NCBI GenBank assembly: GCA_027034975.1
Contig: JALVWQ010000036.1
Span: 1 to 37,233, forward strand
From: Campylobacteraceae bacterium
Lineage (GTDB): Bacteria > Campylobacterota > Campylobacteria > Campylobacterales > Sulfurovaceae
Direction of reading: 5' to 3'
Length of the DNA stretch: 37,233 bases
The notes under the pieces were generated by a model. That model worked only from the letters and a program-made list of their open reading frames with translations, ran no database searches and was not told the DNA's origin. The translations under genes and the position numbers were made by a program. Below are positions 24,605 through 32,381 of the stretch, piece after piece (within the stretch, counting starts at the first letter, position 1; each line of letters begins with the position of its first letter).

Positions 24605-25006
24605 TTAGCTATATAGCTTCTCTAATCTCTTTATAGATTGGAGATATTTCTCTTTAAAAATCAGCTTTAAAATGACATAGGTTGCAGCAAGAAGCGTTGT
24701 ATAAAAACCACCAACAGTATTAACAGTTGCAATTAAAACAACTAGCATAACACCAAAACGAATAGACTCAATGAAACCCCAGTATTTAAACCGAAAATGT
24801 ACCATTAAGACTCTATAGGTAAAGAGATCGTAAAGAGCAATGAAACTACCTAGCACAACCGAAAGAACAACATATCGAAAACTTATATTGTCTGTATAGA
24901 TAAACAATGTTCCAGTAGCCACAAAAACAATGAGTAGCTGCATATAGATCTTTTCATATGCTATTTTTAGCTGATTAATATAGTTTGAACTCTTTGCAAA
25001 ATCCAT
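24605..25006 (-). CDS. Small four-helix membrane protein of unknown function
   Basis: 133 aa with about four hydrophobic helices: LLIVFVATGTLFIYT, YVVLSVVLGSFIALYDLF, IRFGVMLVVLIATVNTV and FYTTLLAATYVILKLIF. The tail KEKYLQSIKRLEKLYS is basic. I do not recognise a family; size and layout recall accessory membrane proteins of glycan pathways such as GtrA-like proteins, but no GtrA motif is visible. Its ATG overlaps the stop of the large glycosyltransferase (TAATG), so it is translated with it and may work with it. Confidence 0.7.
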   Translation of the reverse strand: MDFAKSSNYINQLKIAYEKIYMQLLIVFVATGTLFIYTDNISFRYVVLSVVLGSFIALYDLFTYRVLMVHFRFKYWGFIESIRFGVMLVVLIATVNTVGGFYTTLLAATYVILKLIFKEKYLQSIKRLEKLYS

Positions 25007-28000
25007 TATAAAAACTCTTTTTGAATCTTCTCTAATACCGCTTTTGCACTCACCTCATCAACAATATGCCCTTTTGGGTACTTCTTTACTCGCTCAGCTG
25101 GGGCACCGATATTAAAGACAATGAGTGGCAACTCCATCTGCATTACCTCTTCGGAGGTGTAGGAGAAGGTCTCTGGCCATATTGAGGGAATTAAGAAGGC
25201 ATCGATTTTATTCTCTCGTATAAGTGATGGGAGTTTTGCACGATCGTATCTTCCGGTAACTTTAAAGTGCTTGCTTGTAATCACTTCGGTAATTTCACCA
25301 ATTACAACTACATTTATATTGAGCCCTTGCTGCTCTATTAATCCTACAAGCTCTTTAATAATTGATGCCCCTTTTGAGTAGTTAATCCCTCCTAAAATGC
25401 CTATTACAAAGGGCTCTTCGCTACTCTTTTGTGGCATCTGGAGCGGTTTAATATCTTCTACTTTATGCGGGATCAGTTTATATTTACTCTCCTCAATATC
25501 TGGATACGCCTTTTGCATAAGAGCTTTTGAAGCCTCTGAAAAAACAAGTATTGAATTGCTTTTATGCAGCAATTTCGCCCACAATTCACGCCACGAGAGG
25601 ATATCTATCTCTGCTGCAAAGAAGTTTCGCCACTCCTGTTTGCTCTTTTGCATACACTCATTGCATCGTTTCACACTTGGCACACCACAATAGTTGCCGT
25701 TATCATCTAAAAGGTTATAGCTTGGGCAGATTGCAAAGTAATCGTGTATCGGTATGGTAAGGCTTAAAAACTCTCTTTCGGTAATCCTATCGAGAGCCTC
25801 CAAAATCTCCTTTTGCTGCGGATAGCTTACAAGTGAATTTAAGAATATCTCTTCGATTGTACAGTAGGAGAGGAGCTCCTCTATAGCCTCTACACTCTTA
25901 GGTATAAAGTCAAATTGGTACTCTTTGTAGTGGTAGTAGCACTTATACTCATTTGTGTAGAAGTCGTAGGTGATCTTTAGTGTATTTCGCTGTGCCTCTT
26001 TCTGCTTTTGGAGTAACTCTTCAGCATAGTGATTTGCACCCCCACCGATTGCATGGTCAAAGATCACCCAAAGCGGATTGGCACTACTTGAAGCACTTAT
26101 CACAAGCAGTTCTCGCAACACTTTATGTGGATCTTTTTTTACATACTCTTGCACCTGTTTTTCGTAGCTTGGGTGTTTTTGGAGCAGCTTTGCGTAGTTC
26201 TCTCCTAAGAGTTTTTGTTTGAGGTCTGCTGCAAATGAGCCCCCATGCTTATGGTAGACAAAGAGATTTGGCACAAGCAGATTCTTATAGCCATGCTCAA
26301 TTGCTCTTTGACACCAGTCATTCTCTTCTCCATACCCTTTTCCGAAGCTTGCTTCATCAAAAAATCCTATCTCTTGGGTCAATTTGTAATTAACCCCCAT
26401 ACAGAAGCCCACGCCTGTAGGCATTGCCGCATAGTGATTCTTGGCATTAACCTGCCAAAAGTGCTTATCTAACTCATCAAGCGGTAAGCCCTCGAAGATT
26501 GCATTATCCTCTAAAAACTTCGGAAAACTCGCAATTGTACCGGCATTGGTAAATGGCGTCGTCGAAGCAACGCTCTCCATCTTTTTAATCGGATAGAGCA
26601 GCCGCTCTAGCCAAAGTGGTGGTACTTCGGTATCGGTATTGAGAATTACAAAGTCATTCTCTACTTTTTGGAGTGCGCGATTGACACTCTTTACAAAGCC
26701 TAAATTCTCCTCATTTTCAAGTAGTATCGTCTCTTTATGCTCTTGCAGCAGCTCTTTAAGCAGCGGCTTCACATTGCTATCTGGGCTGCAGTCTTCGACA
26801 ACAATCAATCGATAGGCAGCTGTTGTATTCCTCTTTATACTCGCAAAGAGTGGCTTTAGATACTCAATACCGTTATAGACAGGAATAATAATATCTACCA
26901 CCTCCCCATCAAGCGAGTACTCTTTAACATCAAAGGGGACAAAATACTCCTTTGGCTCCACAACTGCAAAATCTTTAGAGTTTGCTAAGTTTTTTTTTAT
27001 CTTCTCTTTTGCTTTGGTATAAAGGTACTTGATCTCCCCTCGTTTAAGATAGTACCATGCCTTTTTAAAAACTTGTGGATTCTTTGCAATTTGTGAAACT
27101 GGAGCTATCTTTTGCTTTAGCTCACCACTTTTAACCATCTCTTGTAGTTCAAAAAGAGTGCTTTGAATAGCTTGCACTTTTGATTTACATCGCTCAACTA
27201 CTGTTTTAGGAAGCCTCTTTAAACGGTTCTTTAATCGCATATATTCGACTAACTCATTGAGTTCATTTATCTTCTCATAAACATCTTGTCCAGCATACTG
27301 CTGCGAAAGCACTAAAGCAGCTGTCTGCTCTGCAACATCTCCTGGCAACTTATTGTAGTCAGCTGGACTTGGGAGAATCTCCATCCCCTTTGCCTGCACT
27401 AAAATACCAAAGAATCGCTCGATAGCATGGGCAATGGTATGATCTTTTTGTCCTCTCTCCTCTTCAAACTTTAATCTGCCACTCTCAAAGAGATCCATGA
27501 GAGGCTTCAGAAGATCTGTTCTTGTCCAGAACATTGTACCACCTGCAAAGGTGTACTCTTCATGAAAAGGCACCCCACACTCTTTACAGAGCCACTTAAT
27601 CTTACCGTTATTCCCATAGGCGTAGCGTTTCGAATCGAGTACCGTATTCTTCCCTGTAATCTGCCCAGCCTTTGGATTGCTCTTGAAAGTCTCAATAATC
27701 TCCCCAACCCACTCTTGCGAACCAATAAGATCAAAATAGAGGAGTTTTCGCCAAACATGCCCAAGTGGGCTATCGCCTGTCTTTTTTGTATGGAGCTTAC
27801 AGATATAGCTGTAGTTCTCAATTCCAATATGTGAGAGTGTCTGTAAAAAAGGCAAAACATCACGCCCTCGATTCTCTGACATATAGATATTGATTTCAGG
27901 AAGATCAGCAAAAAGCTCCTTTAGTCTCTCTAGCTCAATATGTGGCGGTACAGTAATATAGAGATCATAAGGGGTTGTCAGCTGCTTAAGATAGGCAAAA

Positions 28001-28131
28001 ATCTCTCTCCAAAGGTCAATATAAAAAACATGTGCAATAATCGCAACCTCTGCATTTGGAACAACACGCTTTGCACTCTCTTTGACTACTTTACCATCTC
28101 TATAGAAAATCTGCTTAAATAGATACTTCAC
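25006..28131 (-). CDS. 1041-aa three-domain glycosyltransferase (RgpF-like + GT2 + GT4)
   Basis: Starts at GTG with only a weak ribosome site (AAGGG some distance upstream). Residues about 20-260: a rhamnan-synthesis-F-like domain (VAIIAHVFYIDLWREIF, ENRGRDVLPFL, YICKLHTKK, FAGGTMFW). Residues 270-400: a helical linker. Residues 412-650: a GT2 domain (VDIIIPVYNGIEYLKPLFAS, VVEDCSPD, the DTE metal site at 500-502, GFFDEASFGKGYGEENDWC). Residues about 690-1041: a GT4-like domain beginning WVIFDHAIGGGANHY, with a cysteine cluster CGVPSVKRCNEC and the donor-site block IPSIWPETFSYTSEEVMQ. Three sugar-transfer modules in one chain suggest assembly of a repeat, possibly rhamnose-containing, on a lipid carrier; the sugars are inferred. 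A TATAAT precedes it (28174-28179). Confidence 0.88.
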   Translation of the reverse strand: MKYLFKQIFYRDGKVVKESAKRVVPNAEVAIIAHVFYIDLWREIFAYLKQLTTPYDLYITVPPHIELERLKELFADLPEINIYMSENRGRDVLPFLQTLSHIGIENYSYICKLHTKKTGDSPLGHVWRKLLYFDLIGSQEWVGEIIETFKSNPKAGQITGKNTVLDSKRYAYGNNGKIKWLCKECGVPFHEEYTFAGGTMFWTRTDLLKPLMDLFESGRLKFEEERGQKDHTIAHAIERFFGILVQAKGMEILPSPADYNKLPGDVAEQTAALVLSQQYAGQDVYEKINELNELVEYMRLKNRLKRLPKTVVERCKSKVQAIQSTLFELQEMVKSGELKQKIAPVSQIAKNPQVFKKAWYYLKRGEIKYLYTKAKEKIKKNLANSKDFAVVEPKEYFVPFDVKEYSLDGEVVDIIIPVYNGIEYLKPLFASIKRNTTAAYRLIVVEDCSPDSNVKPLLKELLQEHKETILLENEENLGFVKSVNRALQKVENDFVILNTDTEVPPLWLERLLYPIKKMESVASTTPFTNAGTIASFPKFLEDNAIFEGLPLDELDKHFWQVNAKNHYAAMPTGVGFCMGVNYKLTQEIGFFDEASFGKGYGEENDWCQRAIEHGYKNLLVPNLFVYHKHGGSFAADLKQKLLGENYAKLLQKHPSYEKQVQEYVKKDPHKVLRELLVISASSSANPLWVIFDHAIGGGANHYAEELLQKQKEAQRNTLKITYDFYTNEYKCYYHYKEYQFDFIPKSVEAIEELLSYCTIEEIFLNSLVSYPQQKEILEALDRITEREFLSLTIPIHDYFAICPSYNLLDDNGNYCGVPSVKRCNECMQKSKQEWRNFFAAEIDILSWRELWAKLLHKSNSILVFSEASKALMQKAYPDIEESKYKLIPHKVEDIKPLQMPQKSSEEPFVIGILGGINYSKGASIIKELVGLIEQQGLNINVVVIGEITEVITSKHFKVTGRYDRAKLPSLIRENKIDAFLIPSIWPETFSYTSEEVMQMELPLIVFNIGAPAERVKKYPKGHIVDEVSAKAVLEKIQKEFL

Positions 28132-28173
28132 AACAAGGAACCCTTTTACCTGATATATACTTTACTCTATAGT

Positions 28174-28179
28174 ATTATA
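28174..28179 (-). promoter_or_regulatory. -10 box of the large glycosyltransferase
   Basis: Reverse-strand TGTATAATAC, identical over ten bases to the box before the CAP gene; 43 bases before the GTG start. Confidence 0.5.
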
Positions 28180-28227
28180 CACTAAATGATTTAGCTTTTA
28201 TGGTAATCTTTGCACCAAGCAAGCAAC

Positions 28228-29631
28228 TTAAATACTAAACTCATTACAGCGATACGACATCTCTACAGGGTAGTTAAGCTTTTGAGCGATTGTTTTGCTT
28301 CGTTGAGTAATATCGCTCTCTTTTAACTTTTTTAATCTGGATATATCAAAAAGCTCATCTGTAGCTTTTGCAACTGCGGCATCTTTTACTATCTCTTTTA
28401 CCATATCGACTACAGAGGAGACTTTTACTATTTCACACCGTGCATAGTTTGGCATTGGAAAGGCCACCTCTGCGACTCTTCGGCTTGGGTCATCCCCTGG
28501 GATTTGTTGGATACCGTAGAGTGGTTGTGAGCCCACTTTTGCCTCTTTAAATTTAGGAAAAAAGTGTGCAAGGTAATCTATTGCTCTTTTTGTTCGCTTA
28601 ATATACTTCTCTTTACTCCAACCATACTCTATAATCTCTAAAAGCTCTTTGCTAAGCTCTGGATAGCTGCCATCTTCGCTACTCTTTACGAGGCACTCTT
28701 TACAGAGTGTAATATCTTCTGTCATAGCGTGCAGCTGCACATAGCCATCACAATATGGGGTAAATTGCCCCATTCCTCTTGGGGTGCCTCGCTCACCATG
28801 AAAAATCACCTCTGGCCAAAAATCCTCTCGCGACTCCCACCTAGAGGTATAGGCGGCTTTAAACTCCAGAAGCCTAGGCTCTTTTATCCCTAGATATTGG
28901 TCGATGATCCCTGTTCTAAAACCTGCTGCATTGATTAAATAATCGAAGCTCTTCTTATCCTCTTTGCTTTGTACCATAAAGGCTTGCTTCCTCTTTTGAA
29001 CGCCAACCACCTCGCTCTCTCTTCGTATAGTCACATTTGGCATCTGCTCAAGTACTAACCCAGCAACCGCACCGACTCGAAAGAGGTTTATTCCATACTC
29101 TTGCACAACAATAATTGGAAACTTAATTCTCTCAAAATCGATACTTTTTGCAAAAGGAATCAACCACTCTCGATTACTTTGGGGTCTGCTCTTCTCTTTA
29201 GCATCCAATAACTCTAAAAGCTCCTCTTTGCTAAAGAGCTCATAATAATCCTCTGCTTCACCTAAAACTCTGTTTGCTAGATCGCTCTCTATCAGTTTTG
29301 CATACTCAGCTTGCAAAAATTCCAACCTTGATAGAAGCTCTTTGGGATCTTGTTTATCATACTTGGGAAGGGCTATCACTGTAGGGCGTTTATCGATCGC
29401 TTGAGGGTAGAGTTTTGCAAAATCGATCGATTGTCTTAGAAGCGTTGCACATTGTGCATCAGAAATTTCACGGTAGAGGTTTCCACCTGCGTGAAGGTGA
29501 CAAAATGGAGGGCCACTGATAAGGGTTTTATTCTTTTCATAGAGGGTAACTTCTACTCCCCTATTCCCAAGTACTAAAGCAGTCGTAACTCCTGCAATAC
29601 CACCACCAATTATTGCAACTTTTTTTGCCAT
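28228..29631 (-). CDS. FAD-dependent oxidoreductase (DAO-like)
   Basis: 467 aa, cytoplasmic. The N-terminal dinucleotide fold VAIIGGGIAGVTTALVLGNR with the acidic end of strand two (VTLYEKN) binds FAD. PFCHLHAGGNLYREIS follows the flavin motif. Residues about 225-245 (DYLINAAGFRTGIIDQYLG) are a second FAD contact. The rest is a mixed substrate domain; no clear signature of a named enzyme is visible. Similar proteins are annotated as D-amino-acid-oxidase-like or malate:quinone-like, which I cannot confirm. It lies 52 bp after the first bactofilin gene on the same strand. Confidence 0.78.
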   Translation of the reverse strand: MAKKVAIIGGGIAGVTTALVLGNRGVEVTLYEKNKTLISGPPFCHLHAGGNLYREISDAQCATLLRQSIDFAKLYPQAIDKRPTVIALPKYDKQDPKELLSRLEFLQAEYAKLIESDLANRVLGEAEDYYELFSKEELLELLDAKEKSRPQSNREWLIPFAKSIDFERIKFPIIVVQEYGINLFRVGAVAGLVLEQMPNVTIRRESEVVGVQKRKQAFMVQSKEDKKSFDYLINAAGFRTGIIDQYLGIKEPRLLEFKAAYTSRWESREDFWPEVIFHGERGTPRGMGQFTPYCDGYVQLHAMTEDITLCKECLVKSSEDGSYPELSKELLEIIEYGWSKEKYIKRTKRAIDYLAHFFPKFKEAKVGSQPLYGIQQIPGDDPSRRVAEVAFPMPNYARCEIVKVSSVVDMVKEIVKDAAVAKATDELFDISRLKKLKESDITQRSKTIAQKLNYPVEMSYRCNEFSI

Positions 29632-29683
29632 ATCTCACCTGTTTTTTAGGAGCTACTTTAGCAAAAAAAGCTTAGAAAACTAC

Positions 29684-30493
29684 TTACTTTTTATCGTCAG
29701 GTATTCTCTTTATTGCTGACTCCTCTTTTTTAGCATACTTTTTCATATCATCTGGCTTGATCTTTATAAGATTCGCAATCTCAGGATCAATATCTACATT
29801 TTCATCACTTTTTGCTGCAATCTTCTCATCTATTGCACTATCTTTACTGTGTATCTTCTCATCATAAGTTTGGATATTACCAACAATAGAACCGCCCTGC
29901 TCTGTCCGTATACCTTTTGTGATAATGTCACCCTCAATTGCACCAGTGCTAACAACCTCTAAGAGTTCACTTGCAACCACACGCCCTTGTACTTTACCCT
30001 CTACTTTTATCTTCTTACTCTTCGCCTCTTTCGTATCAACTTTCCCTGTTTTAGTAATCTCTAAAGAGTCAATAGAGCGAACTGTCCCTTTAATATCACC
30101 ACCAAGCGATGTTTTGTTAGCATGAATGGTTCCATTAAATGTTCCGCTCTTTGTTACCTCAACAGCAGTTGCATAGACTGTTCCCGTAAAGACTCCTGCA
30201 ATTTTTACATTCTTTGCATGGATTGTTCCCTCACACCTTGCATCTTTCTCGATAAAGAGAGTATCATCAATAGTAATATCCCCTTCAAACTCTCCACCAA
30301 TAACTAAAGAACCTTTCCCTTTCATTGTTGCTTTAACTACAAAGTTCTCTTTTATAATTGAAAGATTATTAGTTGGCGTCTTGATCATATCTGTAGATAC
30401 AGGCACCTTTTGTGCTACAGGTTTCGCCTGAATCTCCTCTTCTCTTCTCTTAACTGGTTGACTCTCCTCTTTTTTACTGCTAAAAAAACCCAT
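29684..30493 (-). CDS. Bactofilin (polymer-forming cytoskeletal protein), long form
   Basis: 269 aa. A short tail MGFFSSKKEE and a charged linker lead into a right-handed beta-helix at about 48-210 with the bactofilin repeat pattern: VIGGEFEGDITIDDTLFIEK, CEGTIHAKNVKIAGVFTGTV, EVTKSGTFNGTIHANKTSLG, GKVQGRVVASELLEV, GAIEGDIITKG. The C-terminal 60 residues are charged and disordered (ending SAIKRIPDDKK). Bactofilins polymerise without nucleotide and scaffold cell-wall enzymes; in Campylobacterota a known one (Helicobacter CcmA) helps set helical shape. A second bactofilin gene lies just upstream. TATAAT at 30528-30533 and AGGAGAGG precede the start. Confidence 0.92.
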   Translation of the reverse strand: MGFFSSKKEESQPVKRREEEIQAKPVAQKVPVSTDMIKTPTNNLSIIKENFVVKATMKGKGSLVIGGEFEGDITIDDTLFIEKDARCEGTIHAKNVKIAGVFTGTVYATAVEVTKSGTFNGTIHANKTSLGGDIKGTVRSIDSLEITKTGKVDTKEAKSKKIKVEGKVQGRVVASELLEVVSTGAIEGDIITKGIRTEQGGSIVGNIQTYDEKIHSKDSAIDEKIAAKSDENVDIDPEIANLIKIKPDDMKKYAKKEESAIKRIPDDKK

Positions 30494-30527
30494 CTATCCT
30501 CTCCTAGTATCTAATAGTTCATATACT

Positions 30528-30533
30528 ATTATA
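30528..30533 (-). promoter_or_regulatory. -10 box of the long bactofilin gene
   Basis: Reverse-strand TATAAT preceded by an A8 run, 35-40 bases before the ATG at 30493. A weak AT hairpin (CATAAAA / TTTTATG near 30592-30613) sits between the two bactofilin genes. Confidence 0.45.
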
Positions 30534-30639
30534 GTATCTTTTTTTTAGAGATTCCCTTAAGCTCTCTTTTTTATAAATAGTAAAAACTATCCATAAAAAA
30601 GGGGGATTTTATGTCGAAAAATTCAATACTTTCAACTCT

Positions 30640-31239
30640 TTAGCCATACTGCAAGACTTGCTCCTCTTCGATACTACCACTCTCACTACTCTCATCGATT
30701 CTGCTAATTGCACCAAATATCTTTCCAGAACCTTCACTGCGTAACTCTTTTACTTGTACATCACCCTCTATTGTAGCAGTTGCTCGAATATCTAGAAGCT
30801 CTTTTGCTGTTACCTCTCCCTGAATATACCCTTTTGTGATAATCTGCTCCGAAATAGTCTCATATGCTATAACGCGTCCACTCTCACACACCTCCAAGGA
30901 CTCTCTAGCTAATATATCTCCATCGACACTTCCAGCAACTCGCACCTTAGAGGCAACTATATACCCTGTAAGCTGCGAACCGACACTAAGCTCTACCCGT
31001 TCAGCCTCTAAAGGACCTTCGCAAAGCCCCTCTAAGAGTATACTTTTAGCTTCAATCTTTCCAACTACCCTACTCCCTTTATGGAGAACTACACTATCAT
31101 CGCAAAGAATATCTCCATTGACAATACCATCTATAATAATTGGTTCACACGACTTTAAATCACCATTTACAACCATACATCGTGATACTTTTCCACCAAC
31201 TTTTGGAGCTTCTACTAATCTTGCTGCTTCATCAACCAT
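30640..31239 (-). CDS. Bactofilin-like protein, short form
   Basis: 199 aa. Beta-helix repeats from about 18 to 175: RCMVVNGDLKSCEPIIIDGI, VNGDILCDDSVVLHKGSRVV, GKIEAKSILLEGLCEGPLEA, YIVASKVRVAGSVDGDILAR, GYIQGEVTAKELLDIRATAT. Ends with an acidic tail (DESSESGSIEEEQVLQYG). Same fold as the next gene but diverged, and without the basic N-terminal tail. It may co-polymerise with or cap the other bactofilin, which is inference. The ribosome site AGGAGGG is partly inside the hairpin at 31249-31275. Confidence 0.85.
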   Translation of the reverse strand: MVDEAARLVEAPKVGGKVSRCMVVNGDLKSCEPIIIDGIVNGDILCDDSVVLHKGSRVVGKIEAKSILLEGLCEGPLEAERVELSVGSQLTGYIVASKVRVAGSVDGDILARESLEVCESGRVIAYETISEQIITKGYIQGEVTAKELLDIRATATIEGDVQVKELRSEGSGKIFGAISRIDESSESGSIEEEQVLQYG

Positions 31240-31248
31240 AGTATCCCT

Positions 31249-31275
31249 CCTTTTTCTCTATTTTACAGAAAAAGG
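31249..31275 (-). promoter_or_regulatory. Leader hairpin abutting the ribosome site of the short bactofilin gene
   Basis: CCTTTTTCT (31249-31257) and AGAAAAAGG (31267-31275) pair perfectly over 9 bp. In the reverse-strand transcript the second arm contains the first GG of the AGGAGGG ribosome site, so folding would partly hide it. It could instead be a terminator for the upstream flavoprotein gene, but no T-run follows. Confidence 0.45.
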
Positions 31276-31322
31276 CAAGGGATTAGTTGTTCTATGACAA
31301 TTTGAAAGATTTTCTATCGATT

Positions 31323-32279
31323 TTATCGCTTTTTTATAATATCATTTACAATTCTATATCCGTGATTCAGAGCTATTGCAATCGATCCACCACTTTTGAA
31401 TGCTATATCTCCTGCAATATAGATACCATCAACTGATGACTCTAAATTCTCTTTAATTATTGGCTCACCACGGGCATCTAACTCCAAATTGGCACTCTTT
31501 AAAAAATCTACTGGTGTGGTACCACCAATTGCGTAGATAACACGATCATAGATTTCGCTTGTTCCATCTTTAAAGTTTACCTTAACTAAACCATGCTCTG
31601 CCTCAAGCGACTCAATATCGACCCCTAACTTTGGCTTTACTAAACCGCTCTCAAAAGCTTCTGTGATATTTTTTACATTGGTTGGGTTTGGTCGAGTTAA
31701 TTGATCTCTTCGGTAGTTGAGTGTTACATCATTCTCTCTTCCAAGCTCTACTGCATACTCTGTTGCACTATCGCCACCACCAACTATTAAAATCTTTTCT
31801 CCCTTTGAGCAGTTATCGAGATTAAAATTGACTCTTTTTCGAATTGATGGAGGTATTTTGTAGCTCGGTTTATTTGGTTTTCCCATTCTACCAATTGCAA
31901 TTACAACATTTTTGGCTAAAAACTCTCCCTTGCTTGAGCGTACTCTAAAAAGACCATTCTCCTCTTTTGTAATCTTATCTACTTCGCAATTAAAGTGGTA
32001 ATCGATCTCATGGTCATCAATCATTTTATCAAAGAAATCGAGTGTTGTCTCTTTTGTGCCATCACTAAAGGGAACATTCCCCTCGATCTCTACAATCTGC
32101 CCTTGCCAATCCTTATCAACCCGTTTATTATCTTTATAGAATCTTCGGATCGTATCGGAGTGGTTATCGCTCTTCTCTAGCAGTAGAATCTTCTCTAATC
32201 CTAACACTTTTGCCTCTATTGCACTCCCTATTCCACCTGGACCACCACCAATTATTATAATGTCATAGATTTCATTCAT
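31323..32279 (-). CDS. NAD(P)/FAD-dependent disulfide-reductase-like flavoprotein (YpdA/TrxB fold)
   Basis: 318 aa from ATG at 32279 (GTG at 32282 is too close to the GGAG). Two dinucleotide folds: IIIIGGGPGGIGSAIEAKVL for FAD and ILIVGGGDSATEYAVELG for NAD(P)H, then YAIGGTTP and GIYIAGDIAFKSGGSIAIAL. The redox CxxC of thioredoxin reductases is absent; only a lone Cys (LDNCSKGE) lies near that place. This layout fits YpdA-like or ferredoxin/flavodoxin-NADP reductase-like members rather than TrxB. The physiological partner is unknown. An extended -10 TGCTATAAT (32303-32311, reverse strand) gives it a separate promoter. Confidence 0.85.
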   Translation of the reverse strand: MNEIYDIIIIGGGPGGIGSAIEAKVLGLEKILLLEKSDNHSDTIRRFYKDNKRVDKDWQGQIVEIEGNVPFSDGTKETTLDFFDKMIDDHEIDYHFNCEVDKITKEENGLFRVRSSKGEFLAKNVVIAIGRMGKPNKPSYKIPPSIRKRVNFNLDNCSKGEKILIVGGGDSATEYAVELGRENDVTLNYRRDQLTRPNPTNVKNITEAFESGLVKPKLGVDIESLEAEHGLVKVNFKDGTSEIYDRVIYAIGGTTPVDFLKSANLELDARGEPIIKENLESSVDGIYIAGDIAFKSGGSIAIALNHGYRIVNDIIKKR

Positions 32280-32302
32280 CACTACTCCTTCTTAATGAGA
32301 TA

Positions 32303-32311
32303 ATTATAGCA
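32303..32311 (-). promoter_or_regulatory. Extended -10 promoter of the YpdA-like gene
   Basis: Reverse-strand TGCTATAAT, 24-32 bases before the start; the same nonamer as the box before the lipoprotein gene at 22881. Confidence 0.55.
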
Positions 32312-32381
32312 ACTTTCTCTCTCCAAACAGACAAAAGCTTGCTTATGTTATATAAAAAAACCTTATAAGTGTTACATTTGC

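Noticed and set aside
17921-28131. The sugar genes as one contiguous operon
   Set aside because: They lie on both strands, split by the hypothetical, SMR and phosphatase genes, with separate promoters; functional linkage is possible but a single transcript is not.
30600-30650. A G-run (AAAAAAGGGGGATTTT) as a possible phase-variation tract
   Set aside because: Only five Gs and not inside or before a reading frame that would be switched; too short for slipped-strand control.
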